Assembly (NCBI RefSeq): GCF_001298105.1
Contig: NZ_LGJH01000145.1
Span: 27,646 to 91,645, forward strand
Direction: 5' to 3'
DNA from: Novosphingobium sp. ST904
GTDB lineage: Bacteria > Pseudomonadota > Alphaproteobacteria > Sphingomonadales > Sphingomonadaceae
DNA length: 64,000 nucleotides
The notes beneath the pieces were generated by a model. The model saw only the letters and a program-made list of their open reading frames with translations. It had not been told where the DNA came from and ran no database searches. A program made the position numbers and the translations under genes. This document shows positions 30,359 to 41,353 of this stretch, piece by piece; position 1 is the stretch's first letter, and each line of letters begins with the position of its first letter.

Positions 30359-30655
30359 TTAGTAACCGAGGTCCTGAACCGGCGGCTTACCGAAGAAATT
30401 GAGATCACTGACAGTGATCCATTGCTGCGCATAATTGACGTAGTAGAGGCCGAACAGCACCATGGCGAGAACCGTGGCGCGCTTCGCGATCAAGCGAGGG
30501 CGGAAGTTCACAGGTGCACTGTCCGCATGGCCCTTCTCAACCCGATATCCCTCGACTTCGTTCGGCGTGCGCAGGCCGAAAGGCATGACGAGGAAGGCGC
30601 TCAGGACCCAGAACAGGCCGTAGATCGCCACCATCGAAGTCCACTGCATCGCCAT
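30359..30655 (-). CDS. DUF1467 family membrane protein
   Basis: A 98-residue protein with two membrane helices (about 6-28 and 62-80) and the DUF1467 features FLVMPFGLRTPNEV between them and KRATVLAMVLFGLYYVNY in the second helix. Function unknown; the family is nearly confined to alphaproteobacteria and often follows the ribonuclease J gene, as here (4 bp gap). It is the last gene of the long nuo-birA-coaX-rnj run. Confidence 0.88.
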   Translation of the reverse strand: MAMQWTSMVAIYGLFWVLSAFLVMPFGLRTPNEVEGYRVEKGHADSAPVNFRPRLIAKRATVLAMVLFGLYYVNYAQQWITVSDLNFFGKPPVQDLGY

Positions 30656-30659
30656 ATCG

Positions 30660-32285
30660 TCAGTCCTCCAGCAGCATCACCTGCACTTGCGGCTTCTTGC
30701 CCGACCAGCGGGTAGCGGCACGCCGGGCGGCAAGGCGCGCAGCCTCGACACGCACTTCGCGATCGGATTTCTTGGCGCGGCCGAGTGCATCGGCAACGTC
30801 GCGCTGCGCTTCCTCGACAAACTTGGGATAGTCCTCGTCAAGCGGAAGGCCGATAGCAGCAACCTTCACATGCCCGCGCCGGTCCGCAGCCACCGAGACC
30901 ACGCCGTTGGACGCGATCCGGCGGCGCATGATCATGGCATCGCCGTCAGCCGGGGCAATGATGTCGCCGTCAAGGATCAGCCGCCCAGCGCGCACTTCGC
31001 CGAACTTGCCCGGATTTCCGGGAGCAAGCCGAACCAGATCGCCGTTCTTCTGGAATACCGCCTTGGGAATTCCGCTTTCAAGCCCAAGCCGGGCCTGTTC
31101 GCGCATGTGGCGGATTTCGCCGTGAACGGGCAGCAGGATTTCAGGACGGATCCAACCATAGAGCGCGACCAGCTCCGGCCGTCCGGGATGACCCGAAACG
31201 TGGATCATGCTCTGCCGGTCCGTGACGATCACGATGCCTGCGTCCGAAAGGCGGTTCTGGATACGACCGATGGAAATTTCATTGCCGGGAATCTGGCGGC
31301 TTGAGAACAGGACGACGTCGCCCTTCTCAAGCTTGATCGGATGATTGCCGTCGGAGATACGCGAGAGCGCCGCACGCGGCTCACCCTGCCCGCCCGTAGC
31401 CACGATAAGCACTTCGCCGCGCGGAAGATCCATCGCGGTTTCCACGTCGATCAGTTCGGGCAGCTTCTTGAGATAGCCGCTGGCCTGACCGGTCTCGATT
31501 ATGCGGTCCAGCGAGCGCCCGGCCACGCAAAGCTTGCGATTGGTCTTGCGCGCGACTTCGCCCAGCGTCTGCAAACGGGCCACGTTCGAGGCGAACGTAG
31601 TGACCAGGACACGCCTGCCGCGATGCTTCTTCACTTCCTCCAGCAGCCCGCGATAGACATCGCCTTCGGAACCGGACGCCTGCGGATTGAACACGTTGGT
31701 AGAATCGCAGACAAGCGCGAGAACGCCGTCATCGCCAATCGCCGTGAGTTCGGCCTTGGTCGCAGGCGTGCCGACTTGCGGTTCATCGTCCAGCTTCCAG
31801 TCGCCCGTGTGGAAGATGCGGCCGAACGGCGTATCGATCAGCAGCGCGTTGCCTTCGGCGATCGAATGAGCCAGCGGAACGTAGCGGATACCGAAAGGAC
31901 CGATCTGGAACGCGTCGAGGTGATCGATCACGATCAGTTCGACTTCGCCGAGGATACCTGCTTCTTCCAGCTTGGCAGCGACGAGGCGCGCGGTGAAAGG
32001 CGTCGCATAGATCGGAACATCGAGTTCCTGCGCGAAATAGGGAACCGCGCCGATATGATCCTCGTGCGCGTGCGTGAGAACGATGCCCAGAAGGTTCTCG
32101 CGTTCGCCTTCGATAAAGTCGAGATCGGCGAAGACGAGGTCCACCCCCGGGTATTCGTTCATCCCGAAGGTCATGCCCAGGTCGACCATCAGCCACTTGC
32201 CCTGGCAGCCGTAGAGATTGACGTTCATGCCAATCTCGCCCGACCCACCGAGCGCACAAAACAGCAGTTCGTTACCTGGAATCAC
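30660..32285 (-). CDS. rnj: Ribonuclease J
   Basis: A 541-residue metallo-beta-lactamase/beta-CASP nuclease that trims and degrades RNA. The metal motif [10 protein letters not shown] covers residues 71-80; [19 protein letters not shown] and [10 protein letters not shown] are the later beta-CASP motifs. It starts with GTG overlapping the coaX stop (GTGA). The length is typical for the alphaproteobacterial enzyme, which matures rRNA 5' ends and processes mRNA. Confidence 0.95.
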   Translation of the reverse strand: MIPGNELLFCALGGSGEIGMNVNLYGCQGKWLMVDLGMTFGMNEYPGVDLVFADLDFIEGERENLLGIVLTHAHEDHIGAVPYFAQELDVPIYATPFTARLVAAKLEEAGILGEVELIVIDHLDAFQIGPFGIRYVPLAHSIAEGNALLIDTPFGRIFHTGDWKLDDEPQVGTPATKAELTAIGDDGVLALVCDSTNVFNPQASGSEGDVYRGLLEEVKKHRGRRVLVTTFASNVARLQTLGEVARKTNRKLCVAGRSLDRIIETGQASGYLKKLPELIDVETAMDLPRGEVLIVATGGQGEPRAALSRISDGNHPIKLEKGDVVLFSSRQIPGNEISIGRIQNRLSDAGIVIVTDRQSMIHVSGHPGRPELVALYGWIRPEILLPVHGEIRHMREQARLGLESGIPKAVFQKNGDLVRLAPGNPGKFGEVRAGRLILDGDIIAPADGDAMIMRRRIASNGVVSVAADRRGHVKVAAIGLPLDEDYPKFVEEAQRDVADALGRAKKSDREVRVEAARLAARRAATRWSGKKPQVQVMLLED

Positions 32286-33061
32286 TTCTTGGATGCCCTT
32301 TCGGCAAGAATTGCGAGGCCTTCGAGCGTCAGGTCGGGATCGACCGCGTCGAAAATACTGGAAGCCTCGTCGAACAATACGGCTAGCCCGCCGGTCGCTA
32401 TGACCTTGGCGGGGCGCCCGATTTCGGCGCGCATGCGGGCGATCAGGCCCTCCATCATCGCCACGTAACCCCAGAACACGCCGATGAGCATCTGGTCCTC
32501 GGTATTACGGCCGATCACGCTCTTCGTCGCAGGCACCGCGATGGCGATACGCGGCAGCTTGGCCGTATTCCCCACCAGCGCGTCCAGAGAAAGATTGATG
32601 CCCGGCGCGATGATGCCGCCCTTGTAGGCGCCGCGATAGTCTACCACGTCGAAAGTGGTCGCGGTGCCGAAATCGACGACGATGAGATCGCCGCCATGGC
32701 GTTCATGCGCGGCGATGGCATTGACCGCACGGTCTGCGCCGAGCGACTTGGGCTGATCGACATCGATGTCGATCGCATAGTCCGCCTTGCCGACGCCTGC
32801 GACCAGCGGTTCGACATCGAAGTAATGCCGGCAGAGAATTTCGAGGTTGTGCAGCGCACGCGGAACCACGGTGGAAATGATGATGCTGTCGATCTCATCG
32901 GCGGCAACGCCGCGGATCGAGAGAAGCTGCATCAGCCAGACCGCATATTCATCACCCGTGCGGCGCGGATCGGTGGCGATGCGCCAGCGACCGCGCAAAG
33001 TGCGGCCCTCGAACAGCGCGAAGACGACATTGGTGTTGCCGGCATCGATGGCAAGCAGCAT
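32282..33061 (-). CDS. coaX: Type III pantothenate kinase
   Basis: A 259-residue enzyme phosphorylating pantothenate, the first step of coenzyme A synthesis. Motifs: [16 protein letters not shown] at the N-terminus, [29 protein letters not shown], and [11 protein letters not shown]. The ATG at 33061 gives the correct N-terminus; the frame stays open further upstream without similarity. It follows birA by 10 bp and overlaps rnj, forming the common birA-coaX-rnj order. Confidence 0.96.
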   Translation of the reverse strand: MLLAIDAGNTNVVFALFEGRTLRGRWRIATDPRRTGDEYAVWLMQLLSIRGVAADEIDSIIISTVVPRALHNLEILCRHYFDVEPLVAGVGKADYAIDIDVDQPKSLGADRAVNAIAAHERHGGDLIVVDFGTATTFDVVDYRGAYKGGIIAPGINLSLDALVGNTAKLPRIAIAVPATKSVIGRNTEDQMLIGVFWGYVAMMEGLIARMRAEIGRPAKVIATGGLAVLFDEASSIFDAVDPDLTLEGLAILAERASKK

Positions 33062-33071
33062 GGAATTTCCT

Positions 33072-33787
33072 TCAGGCGAGCGAGACGTCACCGGCGTGGA
33101 CGACACGTAGGGACCCGTCGGCAAGACGCAAGCGCAATGCTCCATCCGGGTCAAGCCCGGCAAAGGCGCCCGGGACCATCCCTTCCTCATCCATGGCCAC
33201 CAACAGTGGAGTGCCCTGCGGATGGGCGTGGCGGGTCCATTCGGCCAGCGTGGATGCCAGTCCTTCGGATCGCCACCGCACCAGACGTGCGGCAAAGCAG
33301 GACGCCAGATCGCCCAGGACGGCCTGTGCATCGCCGCTATCGGCAGGGTTTTCAGAAAGGATCGAAGTGGTTGCCCGGTCCGGCAGCCGAGGCGCGCTTA
33401 CCACGTTGACGCCGATGCCGGCGATCACATGATCGCCCGTGCGCTCCAACAGGATGCCGCAGATCTTGGCGCCCCCGACCAGTACGTCGTTCGGCCACTT
33501 CAACTGGCAATCCGTGCCCCCGCGAAGCCGCAGGGCCATGAGATCGCCCACGGCAAGCGCGGCGACGAAAGCCAGCGTGTGGACGGGAGGGTCATCGGCT
33601 CTCAGCGCGATGACGGTGCTGGCGTAGAGATTGCCCTCAGGCGAGGACCATTGGCGACCGCGGCGCCGCGTCCGGCGCTCTGCCTGACCGCACGCAGCCA
33701 GAAACCTTCCGCAAGCCCCTCCCCGGCGCCGAGGCGCCGGGAAAGGTCCGCGTTGGTGGAAGCGGTCTCTTCGACGACCTCGATCAA
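33072..33787 (-). CDS. birA: Biotin--[acetyl-CoA-carboxylase] ligase (frameshifted in this sequence)
   Basis: Attaches biotin to the carboxyl carrier protein. It starts with TTG inside the nuoN stop (TTGA): [14 protein letters not shown], the usual opening of short, non-DNA-binding BirA. The first frame runs to about 33667 (RQSAGRG); the second continues [16 protein letters not shown], then [13 protein letters not shown] and GIGVNV. One missing C near 33662-33667 joins them as AGRGRRGRQW, the conserved biotin-binding loop. Restored length is 238 residues. BirA is normally essential, so an error in the sequence is likelier than a dead gene. Confidence 0.85.
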
Positions 33788-35247
33788 AGGCCGGTGAACA
33801 GAGCGGCCGAAGCCGTTTCAGTCAGGTGGCCAAGCCACTTGGTGAGCAGGAAGCCGAGCGGCGAGATGAACACGCACGAACCCACGAGGATCAGCTTGTG
33901 CCAGATGTCGCTTTCACCCTGCACCACGTCGGCAGGTTCGTCGAAGTAAACTACCTTAACGACCTTGAGGTAGTAGAAAGCGCCGATCACCGAGGCTGCG
34001 AAGCCGATGGCGGCAAGCGCGATCATGCCGCCGTCGACAGCCGCCTTGAACACCAGGAACTTGCCCCAGAACCCGAAGAGCGGCGGAATACCGGCAAGGC
34101 TGAACATGATCATCGCCAGCGCCAGGGACAGGCCCGGACGGCTGCGCGAAAGGCCGGCCATCTTGGCGATGTCCTCGACCGGGTTACCGTCGGCATCTTT
34201 GAGCATGAGGATCACGACGAAGCCGCCCACCGTCATCGCAACGTAGATTGCGAGGTAGAACAGCATGGCCGAAATGCCCTGCGGGGTTGCCACGGCAAGG
34301 CCGACGAGCATGAAGCCGACGTTGTTGATCGACGAATAGGCCATCAGTCGCTTGATGTTCGACTGGCCGATGGCGCCAAGGGCACCCACGACGATCGAGG
34401 CGAGCGCGGCGAAGACCACGATCTGCTGCCAGGCAGCCGCCTGGTCGCCGAAGGCTTCGACGGCAACGCGCATGGTCAGGCCGAGCGCTGCGACCTTGGG
34501 GGCCGTGGCGAAGAGCGCGGTAACCGGGGTCGGCGCGCCTTCATAGACGTCCGGCGTCCACATGTGGAACGGAACGGCACTGATCTTGAAGGCAAGGCCG
34601 GCGAAGACGAAGACGATGCCGAACAGCGCGCCGTTCGAGAGACCGTGCACCATCGAGGCACTGATACCGGCAAACGAGGTGGTTCCGGCGAAGCCATAGG
34701 TCAGGCTCATGCCGAAGAGCATGATACCCGAAGCCAGCGCGCCCAGCACGAAGTACTTGAGGCCGGCTTCGGCCGAACGACCGTCGGTGCGCAGGAACGC
34801 CGCGAGGACGTAAGCGGCCAGCGAGTTCATTTCGAGGCCGATGTAGAGCGTCAGCAGGTCGGTGGCCGAGACCATCATGCCCATGCCCAGCGAGGCGAGG
34901 AGCACGAGAACCGGATACTCCGCACGCATCGCCTTGAAGCGGTCGAAGTAGGCCGGGGCGATCACCAGCGACACGGCGGCCGAGAGGTAGATCAGGATCT
35001 TGGCATAGGACGCGAAGGCGTCCGCACGGAATTGGCCGAAGAAGGCCGAGGTTTCGGCACCCATGGCGCCGCCGCAAAGCGCGGGGGCGACCAGGATGCC
35101 GGCGGCGACGAGCGCCGCCACGGCGAGAACGGAGATCAGCCTGGCTGCCTTGTCACCGCCCCAGGCGGCAATGAGGAGCAAGACGAGGCTTGCGACGCTA
35201 AGCGTTTCTTCCGGCGCGATAAGGCGCAGCGACTGTGACCAGTCCAT
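33784..35247 (-). CDS. nuoN: NADH-quinone oxidoreductase subunit N
   Basis: A 487-residue antiporter-like proton-pumping subunit of complex I, about 14 membrane helices. Clear signs: LTLYIGLEMNSLAAYVL, TPDVYEGAPTPVTALFATAPK, and IKRLMAYSSINNVGFML with the conserved Lys residues. It begins in the nuoM stop (TGATG overlap) and ends the nuo genes proper; birA starts inside its stop. Confidence 0.97.
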   Translation of the reverse strand: MDWSQSLRLIAPEETLSVASLVLLLIAAWGGDKAARLISVLAVAALVAAGILVAPALCGGAMGAETSAFFGQFRADAFASYAKILIYLSAAVSLVIAPAYFDRFKAMRAEYPVLVLLASLGMGMMVSATDLLTLYIGLEMNSLAAYVLAAFLRTDGRSAEAGLKYFVLGALASGIMLFGMSLTYGFAGTTSFAGISASMVHGLSNGALFGIVFVFAGLAFKISAVPFHMWTPDVYEGAPTPVTALFATAPKVAALGLTMRVAVEAFGDQAAAWQQIVVFAALASIVVGALGAIGQSNIKRLMAYSSINNVGFMLVGLAVATPQGISAMLFYLAIYVAMTVGGFVVILMLKDADGNPVEDIAKMAGLSRSRPGLSLALAMIMFSLAGIPPLFGFWGKFLVFKAAVDGGMIALAAIGFAASVIGAFYYLKVVKVVYFDEPADVVQGESDIWHKLILVGSCVFISPLGFLLTKWLGHLTETASAALFTGL

Positions 35248-36785
35248 CAGTGTGCCCCCTCATGCGCGGCTGCTTCTTCATGTGCAGGCTTTTCCTTGCC
35301 CATGACCAACTTGGCGTCTCCTTCCGGCTTTGCGCGAGCGAGCCGGGCGTCGAGTGCGGCAATATCTGCGCGCATCGGAGCGATGAAGCTCTCGGGATAG
35401 ACGCCCATCCACAGGACCGCGAGGCCGAGCGGGATCACCATCAGGTATTCACGCAGGTCGAGGTCGGCCATGGCGGCGGCATCGGCATTCTTCTGGTCGC
35501 CAAAGACGACACGGCGATAGAGGTAGAGCATGTAGGCGGCACCCAGGATGATGCCGGTGGTGCAGATCAGCGCCGTCCAGCTCGATGCCTGGTAGATACC
35601 GCCGAGGCTCAGGAACTCGCCGACGAAACCGCTGGTGCCCGGAAGGCCGATCGAGGCCATCGTGAAGAGCAGGAAGAACAGCGCGTAACGCGGCATGTTG
35701 ATGGCAAGACCGCCGTAGCGGCTGATCTCACGGGTGTGCAGGCGATCGTAGATGATGCCGACGCTGAGGAATAGCGCGCCCGAGACGAGACCGTGGCTCA
35801 GCATGACCAGCATCGAGCCTTCGAGGCCCTGCGGATTGAAGGCGAAGAGACCGATGGTCACGATCGCCATGTGCGCGACCGACGAATAGGCGATCAGCTT
35901 CTTCATGTCGTCCTGCACCAGCGCGATGAGCGAGGTGATGACGACAGCGGCCATCGACAGGCCCCAGACCAGCGGCGCGAAGTAGGCCGACGCTTCGGGG
36001 AACATCGGCAGCGAGAAGCGGATGAAACCGTAGCCGCCCATCTTCAGCAGCACGCCTGCCAGGATCACCGAGCCCGCGGTCGGCGCCTGAACGTGCGCCG
36101 CCGGAAGCCAGGTGTGAACCGGCCACATCGGCATCTTCACCGCGAAGCTAGCGAAGAAGGCGAGCCACAGCCAGGTCTGGACCTGCGGATCGAAGTCATA
36201 GGTCATCAGCGTGGGGATGAAGGTCGTGCCGGCGGTGTGGACCATCCACAGCATCGCCACGAGCATCAGCACCGAGCCGAGCAGCGTGTAGAGGAAGAAC
36301 TTGTAGGAGGCGTAGATGCGATCCGCGCCGCCCCAGATGCCGATGATCAGGTACATCGGAATGAGGCCGGCTTCGAAGAACATGTAGAACAGGAAGATAT
36401 CCTGGGCTGTGAAGACGCCGATCATCAGCGTTTCGACGAGCAGGAACGCCGCCATGTATTCGCCCACGCGCTTCTCGATCGAGTTCCAGCTCGCGCCGAT
36501 GCAGATCGGCATGAGGAAGACGGAAAGCTCGATCAGGAGCAACGCGATACCGTCGATGCCGAGGGCGTAGGAGAAGCCCGAGAACAGCTCGTGCCGTTCC
36601 TGGAACTGCCACTGCGCACCGCCGACGTCGAAGTTCAGCCAGAGGACGACACCAAGGGCAAGGTTCGCAAGGGTGGCGAGAAGCGCCACCATGCGTGCCG
36701 ATTTGGCATCAAGGTAGAGACATGCCAGCGCCGCCGCGAGCGGCACCAGCAACATCAGACTGAGGATCGGAAAACCACTCATCAT
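35247..36785 (-). CDS. nuoM: NADH-quinone oxidoreductase subunit M
   Basis: A 512-residue membrane subunit, homologous to Mrp antiporters, carrying one proton channel of complex I. Motifs include [43 protein letters not shown], and [17 protein letters not shown]. It starts with ATG just after nuoL stops. The cytoplasmic end is polar with several His ([11 protein letters not shown]). Typical otherwise. Confidence 0.97.
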   Translation of the reverse strand: MMSGFPILSLMLLVPLAAALACLYLDAKSARMVALLATLANLALGVVLWLNFDVGGAQWQFQERHELFSGFSYALGIDGIALLLIELSVFLMPICIGASWNSIEKRVGEYMAAFLLVETLMIGVFTAQDIFLFYMFFEAGLIPMYLIIGIWGGADRIYASYKFFLYTLLGSVLMLVAMLWMVHTAGTTFIPTLMTYDFDPQVQTWLWLAFFASFAVKMPMWPVHTWLPAAHVQAPTAGSVILAGVLLKMGGYGFIRFSLPMFPEASAYFAPLVWGLSMAAVVITSLIALVQDDMKKLIAYSSVAHMAIVTIGLFAFNPQGLEGSMLVMLSHGLVSGALFLSVGIIYDRLHTREISRYGGLAINMPRYALFFLLFTMASIGLPGTSGFVGEFLSLGGIYQASSWTALICTTGIILGAAYMLYLYRRVVFGDQKNADAAAMADLDLREYLMVIPLGLAVLWMGVYPESFIAPMRADIAALDARLARAKPEGDAKLVMGKEKPAHEEAAAHEGAH

Positions 36786-36786
36786 C

Positions 36787-38888
36787 TTATCCCGCGATCA
36801 CCCAGCTGATGGCGCCGACAAGGCCCAGCAGCATGACAAGAGCGTAGCTGTACAGATAGCCCGACTGGACCTTCTGCGCGTAAGTCGAACCCCTGGCGAC
36901 GACCCAGGCCGCACCGTCGGGACCGAACTTGTCGATCACGCCGATATCCAGGATCTTCCAGAACACCTTGCCGAGCCAGAATGCGGGACGGACGAAGATG
37001 ATGTTGTAGAGCTCGTCGAACATCCACTTGCGGTACACGAAGGTGTAGACCGGCCCGAGCTGCTCGGCGACTGCCTTGGGGAACGAGATGTTCTTGATGT
37101 AACCGTACCATGCGGTCAGCAGGCCCAGCGACATCACGGTGAACGGCGCCCACTTCACCCAGGTCGGCACGCCGTGCATGGCGTGGATCAGGTGTTCGTG
37201 GAAGACCAGCGCACCCTTCCAGAACTCACCCGTCCCTTCCGAGACGAAGGCATGCTGGAAGACGAAGCCGGCAAGTACCGCGCCCGTTGCCAGGATCAGC
37301 AGCGGCAACAGCATGACCAGCGGGCTCTCGTGCGGGTGATAGCCACCCGTACCGTCGCCATGCGCCGTGTAGTCCGGACCGCGCGAACCGAGTTCGGGAG
37401 CCGCGTGAGCATGTGCATCATCGGCATGGTCGTCATGTGCGTGATCGTCATGACCATGGTCGTCGTGACCGTGGCCGTGCGCATCATGCACCGCGTGCTG
37501 GATATGCTCCGACTGGATCCAGCGCGGCTTTCCGAAGAAGGTCAGGAAGACCAGGCGCCAGGAGTAGAAGCTGGTCATCAGCGCAGCGGCGATGCCCATC
37601 CAGAAGGCGAAACCGCCAACTGCCGTGCCCGAACCGAACGCCGCCTCAAGGATGGCGTCCTTCGAGTAGAACCCTGCGAAGCCGACGAAGCCCGCGATAC
37701 CAACGCCGGTGATGGCCAGCGTACCCGCCGTCATCGTCCAGAAGGTGATCGGGATGTGCTTACGCAGAGCGCCGTAGAAGCGCATGTCCTGCTCATGGTG
37801 CATCGCATGGATCACCGAGCCCGCACCGAGGAACAGCAGTGCCTTGAAGAAGGCGTGCGTGAACAGGTGGAACATGGCCGCGCCATAGGCGCCGACGCCG
37901 GCGGCGAAGAACATGTAGCCGAGCTGCGAACAGGTCGAATAGGCGATGACGCGCTTGATGTCCCACTGCGTGCAGCCGACGGTGGCCGCGAAGAAGCAGG
38001 TGCAGGCGCCAACGAAAGCCATGACATGCATCGCCGTTTCGCTGGTCTCGAACATCGGGGACAGGCGGCAGACCATGAAGACGCCCGCGGTGACCATGGT
38101 GGCGGCGTGGATCAGCGCCGACACGGGGTCGGGCCTTCCATCGCGTCCGGAAGCCAGGTGTGCAGGCCGAGCTGCGCCGACTTGCCCATCGCGCCCACGA
38201 ACAGCAGGAGGCAGATCACGGTCATCGTGTCGAAGCGATAGCCGAGGAACCCGATGGTCGAACCGGCCATGCCGGGCGCCGCGTGCAGGATCTCGGGGAT
38301 CGAGACCGTGCCGAACACCAGGAAGGTGGCGAAGATGCCGAGCATGAAGCCAAGGTCACCCACGCGGTTGACCACGAAGGCCTTGATAGCGGCGGCACCG
38401 GCCGAAGGCTTGCGGAACCAGAAGCCGATCAGGAGATACGAGGCAAGACCCACGCCTTCCCAACCGAAGAACATCTGCACCAGGTTGTCAGCGGTCACCA
38501 GCATGAGCATGGCGAACGTGAAGAGCGACAGGTACGCGAAGAAGCGCGGCTGATCCGGCTCCTCGCTCATGTAGCCCCACGAATAGAGGTGCACGAGCGC
38601 GGAAACCGAAGTCACGACGACGAGCATGACCGCAGTCAGCGAGTCCACGCGCAGCGACCAGTCGAAGGTCATCGCGCCCGACTGGACCCACTTGAGCACC
38701 GGGACAACGGCAGCTTCGGCGTTTCCGGTCAGGAAACCGATGAAGATCGGCCAGCTCAGCGCACAGGCGACAAACAGCGCGCCGGTCGTCAGGACCTTTG
38801 CGGGGACGTGGCCGAGCTGCTTATTGCCCAGCCCGGCGATGATCGCTGCCAGTAACGGCAGGAAGACGATGATCAGGATCGGGTGCAA
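36787..38888 (-). CDS. nuoL: NADH-quinone oxidoreductase subunit L (frameshifted; His-rich insert)
   Basis: The distal proton channel of complex I with the lateral helix. The N-terminal frame (TTG start at 38888) ends [14 protein letters not shown]; the rest continues one base over with [18 protein letters not shown]. One missing base near 38123-38124 (CCCCGG read as CCCCG) restores 700 residues. Between two C-terminal helices lies an insert very rich in His and Asp (about 37404-37508; pattern [14 protein letters not shown]). Variable loops occur here in NuoL, but this composition suggests metal binding. Only copy seen, so the frameshift is probably an error. Confidence 0.92.
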
Positions 38889-38892
38889 GGCC

Positions 38893-39198
38893 TTATCCCT
38901 TCATCCGGTTGACGTCGTCGACGGCGATGCTGCCGCGGCCACGGAAATATATCACGAGGATAGCAAGCCCCACTGCGGCCTCGCCGGCAGCGACCGTCAG
39001 CACGAACATCGCGAAGATCTGGCCCGTGAGGTCGTGCAGGAACGCGCTGAACGCGACGAGGTTGATGTTGACCGCAAGCAGGATCAGTTCGATCGCCATG
39101 AGCAGAACGATGACGTTCTTGCGGTTCAGGAAAATGCCGAGGACGCCGAGCACGAAGAGGATCGAGCTCACGACCACGTAATGTTCGACGCCGATCAC
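38893..39198 (-). CDS. nuoK: NADH-quinone oxidoreductase subunit K
   Basis: A 101-residue subunit with three membrane helices and the conserved Glu-bearing segments [18 protein letters not shown] and [15 protein letters not shown] start overlapping the nuoJ stop (GTGA). It links the proton path between the quinone site and the antiporter subunits. Confidence 0.97.
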   Translation of the reverse strand: MIGVEHYVVVSSILFVLGVLGIFLNRKNVIVLLMAIELILLAVNINLVAFSAFLHDLTGQIFAMFVLTVAAGEAAVGLAILVIYFRGRGSIAVDDVNRMKG

Positions 39199-39812
39199 AG
39201 CGAAACCCCCTTGCCGACTTCCGGCTTGACGTTGACGGTCGCCTCATCTGGGCGACGCGCGATCTGCTTGCTGACCTTCTGGCCGCGCGTGTCACCGCGC
39301 TGACGGTGAGTCAGGACAATGGCGCCAACCATCGCGACGAGCAGGATCAGGCCGGCCGCTTCGAACAGGAACAGATAGCGGCTGTAGAGCAGTCCGCCGA
39401 TGGCCTCGATGTTGGATGCACCGGTCGGCGTCGCTGCCGTACCGTCAGGCGTGCCGAGGTTCAGGGCGCCGGCCTTGTAGGCACCAAGGCCCAGCACCAT
39501 CTCGGCAAGCAGCACCACGGCTACAAGCATCCCGAGCGGGAAGTTCTTGACGAACCCTGCCCGCAGTTCGGCGAAGTCGATGTCGAGCATCATGACGACG
39601 AACAGGAAGAGCACCGCGACCGCGCCGACGTAGACGATGACGAGCAGCATGGCGATGAACTCGGCACCGGTGAGCATCATGAGCCCGGCGGCGTTGAAGA
39701 ACGCCAGGATCAGGAACAGCACCGAATGGACCGGGTTACGGGAAAGGATGGTGGCGGCCGCCGAAGCGATCGTCAGCACCGCGAAAAGGTAGAAGGCGAA
39801 AGTCTGGATCAT
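39195..39812 (-). CDS. nuoJ: NADH-quinone oxidoreductase subunit J
   Basis: A 205-residue membrane subunit with five helices; family signs are [19 protein letters not shown], the pi-bulge region [19 protein letters not shown], and [20 protein letters not shown]. The C-terminus is a polar tail with no known role (about residues 170-205). It starts 12 bp after nuoI stops and overlaps nuoK. Confidence 0.96.
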   Translation of the reverse strand: MIQTFAFYLFAVLTIASAAATILSRNPVHSVLFLILAFFNAAGLMMLTGAEFIAMLLVIVYVGAVAVLFLFVVMMLDIDFAELRAGFVKNFPLGMLVAVVLLAEMVLGLGAYKAGALNLGTPDGTAATPTGASNIEAIGGLLYSRYLFLFEAAGLILLVAMVGAIVLTHRQRGDTRGQKVSKQIARRPDEATVNVKPEVGKGVSL

Positions 39813-39824
39813 GTCCGCGGCCCC

Positions 39825-40310
39825 CTATCGGTACGGTGCGTCGGCTTCAAGGTTAGCGGCGATAGCACGCTCCCACTTGTCCCCGTTCGCCAGCAGCTTG
39901 GCTTTGTCATAGAGCAGTTCTTCGCGCGTTTCGGTCGCATATTCGAAGTTCGGCCCCTCGACGATGGCGTCCACCGGGCAGGCTTCCTGGCAGAAGCCGC
40001 AGTAGATGCACTTCGTCATGTCGATGTCGTAGCGCGTGGTACGGCGCGAACCGTCATCGCGCGGCGCGGCTTCGATCGTGATCGCCTGCGCCGGGCAGAT
40101 CGCCTCGCAGAGCTTGCAGGCGATGCAGCGTTCCTCGCCGTTTGGATAACGGCGAAGGGCGTGCTCACCACGGAAGCGCGGCGAAAGCGGGTTCTTCTCG
40201 AAGGGGTAGTTGATCGTCGCCTTGGGCTTGAAGAAATACTTCAAGGTCAGCCAGTGCGCCTTCACGAACTCCCAGAGCGTGAAGCTCTTTATGAGTTGTC
40301 CGACGGTCAT
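39825..40310 (-). CDS. nuoI: NADH-quinone oxidoreductase subunit I
   Basis: A 161-residue peripheral subunit carrying two 4Fe-4S clusters (N6a and N6b) through two ferredoxin motifs, [12 protein letters not shown] and [12 protein letters not shown]. It passes electrons towards NuoB and the quinone site. ATG overlaps the nuoH stop (ATGA). Confidence 0.98.
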   Translation of the reverse strand: MTVGQLIKSFTLWEFVKAHWLTLKYFFKPKATINYPFEKNPLSPRFRGEHALRRYPNGEERCIACKLCEAICPAQAITIEAAPRDDGSRRTTRYDIDMTKCIYCGFCQEACPVDAIVEGPNFEYATETREELLYDKAKLLANGDKWERAIAANLEADAPYR

Positions 40311-41353
40311 TGGAAGTGTCCGGTAGCCATGAGGTAGCCGCTGACGAGTACGACGAACAGCAGCGATACGGGCAGGAAGACCTTCCAGCCCAGGCGCATC
40401 AACTGGTCATAGCGGTACCGGGGAACGGTGGCCTTGATCCAGCTGAACACGAAGAAGAAGAAGAAGACCTTGAGCAGGAACCATACGAAGCCCGGCACGA
40501 GGTAGAGAACGGGGATGTCGAGCGGCGGCAGCCATCCGCCCCAGAACAGCGTCGCATTGAGCGCGCACATCAGGAGCACGTTGGCATATTCGCCCAGCCA
40601 GTAGGCGGCGAAGGCCATCGACGAATATTCCGTCTGGTAACCGGCGACGAGTTCCGATTCCGCTTCGGCAAGGTCGAAGGGCGCGCGCTGCGTTTCCGCA
40701 AGGCTCGAAATCAGGAACATGACCCACATCGGGAACAGCAGCGGGTTAGCGACGAAACCGTTGATGATGCCGAAGACGTGACCCTTCTGCGCCCAGACGA
40801 TGTCGTTCATGTTGAACGTGCCCGCCCAGAGCACGACGCAGATCAGGATGAAGCCGATCGAGACTTCATACGAGATCATCTGCGCCGAAGCGCGCATCGC
40901 CGAGAAGAACGGGTACTTCGAGTTCGAAGCCCAGCCCGCCATGATCGTGCCGTAGACACCCAGCGAGCTGATCGCGAGGATGTAGAGCAGGCCGATGTTG
41001 ATATTGGCCAGGATCGCGCCCGAGTTGAACGGGATCACCGCCCAGGACAGCAGCGCCAGCGTGAAGGTCACGATCGGCGCGATCAGGAACAGTCCCTTGT
41101 TCGCAGCCGAGGGAACGATGGTTTCCTGAAGGAAGACCTTCAGGCCGTCCGCGAAGGACTGGAGCAGGCCGAACGGGCCGACCACGTTGGGACCACGGCG
41201 CAGCGCCATGGCGGCCCAGATCTTGCGGTCGACATAGATGATCATGGCGACGGCCAGCATCAGCGGCAGCGCGATGAGCAGGATGCCGCAGACGGTGGAC
41301 ACGAACCATGCCCACTCGTAGCTCATCCCGAGATTCTGGAAGAAAGCGGTCAT
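40307..41353 (-). CDS. nuoH: NADH-quinone oxidoreductase subunit H
   Basis: A 348-residue membrane subunit with eight to nine helices that lines the quinone-binding chamber. Markers: [59 protein letters not shown] overlaps the nuoG stop. Confidence 0.98.
   Translation of the reverse strand: MTAFFQNLGMSYEWAWFVSTVCGILLIALPLMLAVAMIIYVDRKIWAAMALRRGPNVVGPFGLLQSFADGLKVFLQETIVPSAANKGLFLIAPIVTFTLALLSWAVIPFNSGAILANINIGLLYILAISSLGVYGTIMAGWASNSKYPFFSAMRASAQMISYEVSIGFILICVVLWAGTFNMNDIVWAQKGHVFGIINGFVANPLLFPMWVMFLISSLAETQRAPFDLAEAESELVAGYQTEYSSMAFAAYWLGEYANVLLMCALNATLFWGGWLPPLDIPVLYLVPGFVWFLLKVFFFFFVFSWIKATVPRYRYDQLMRLGWKVFLPVSLLFVVLVSGYLMATGHFQ

Noticed and set aside
33826..36809. Long + strand frames opposite nuoN and nuoM rich in His, Glu, Asp and Arg
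   Set aside because: Complement of hydrophobic-helix codons; typical shadow of membrane proteins.
37404..37508. His-rich DNA in nuoL considered as a separate metal-binding small gene
   Set aside because: It lies in the nuoL frame between recognised membrane helices, so it is an internal loop.
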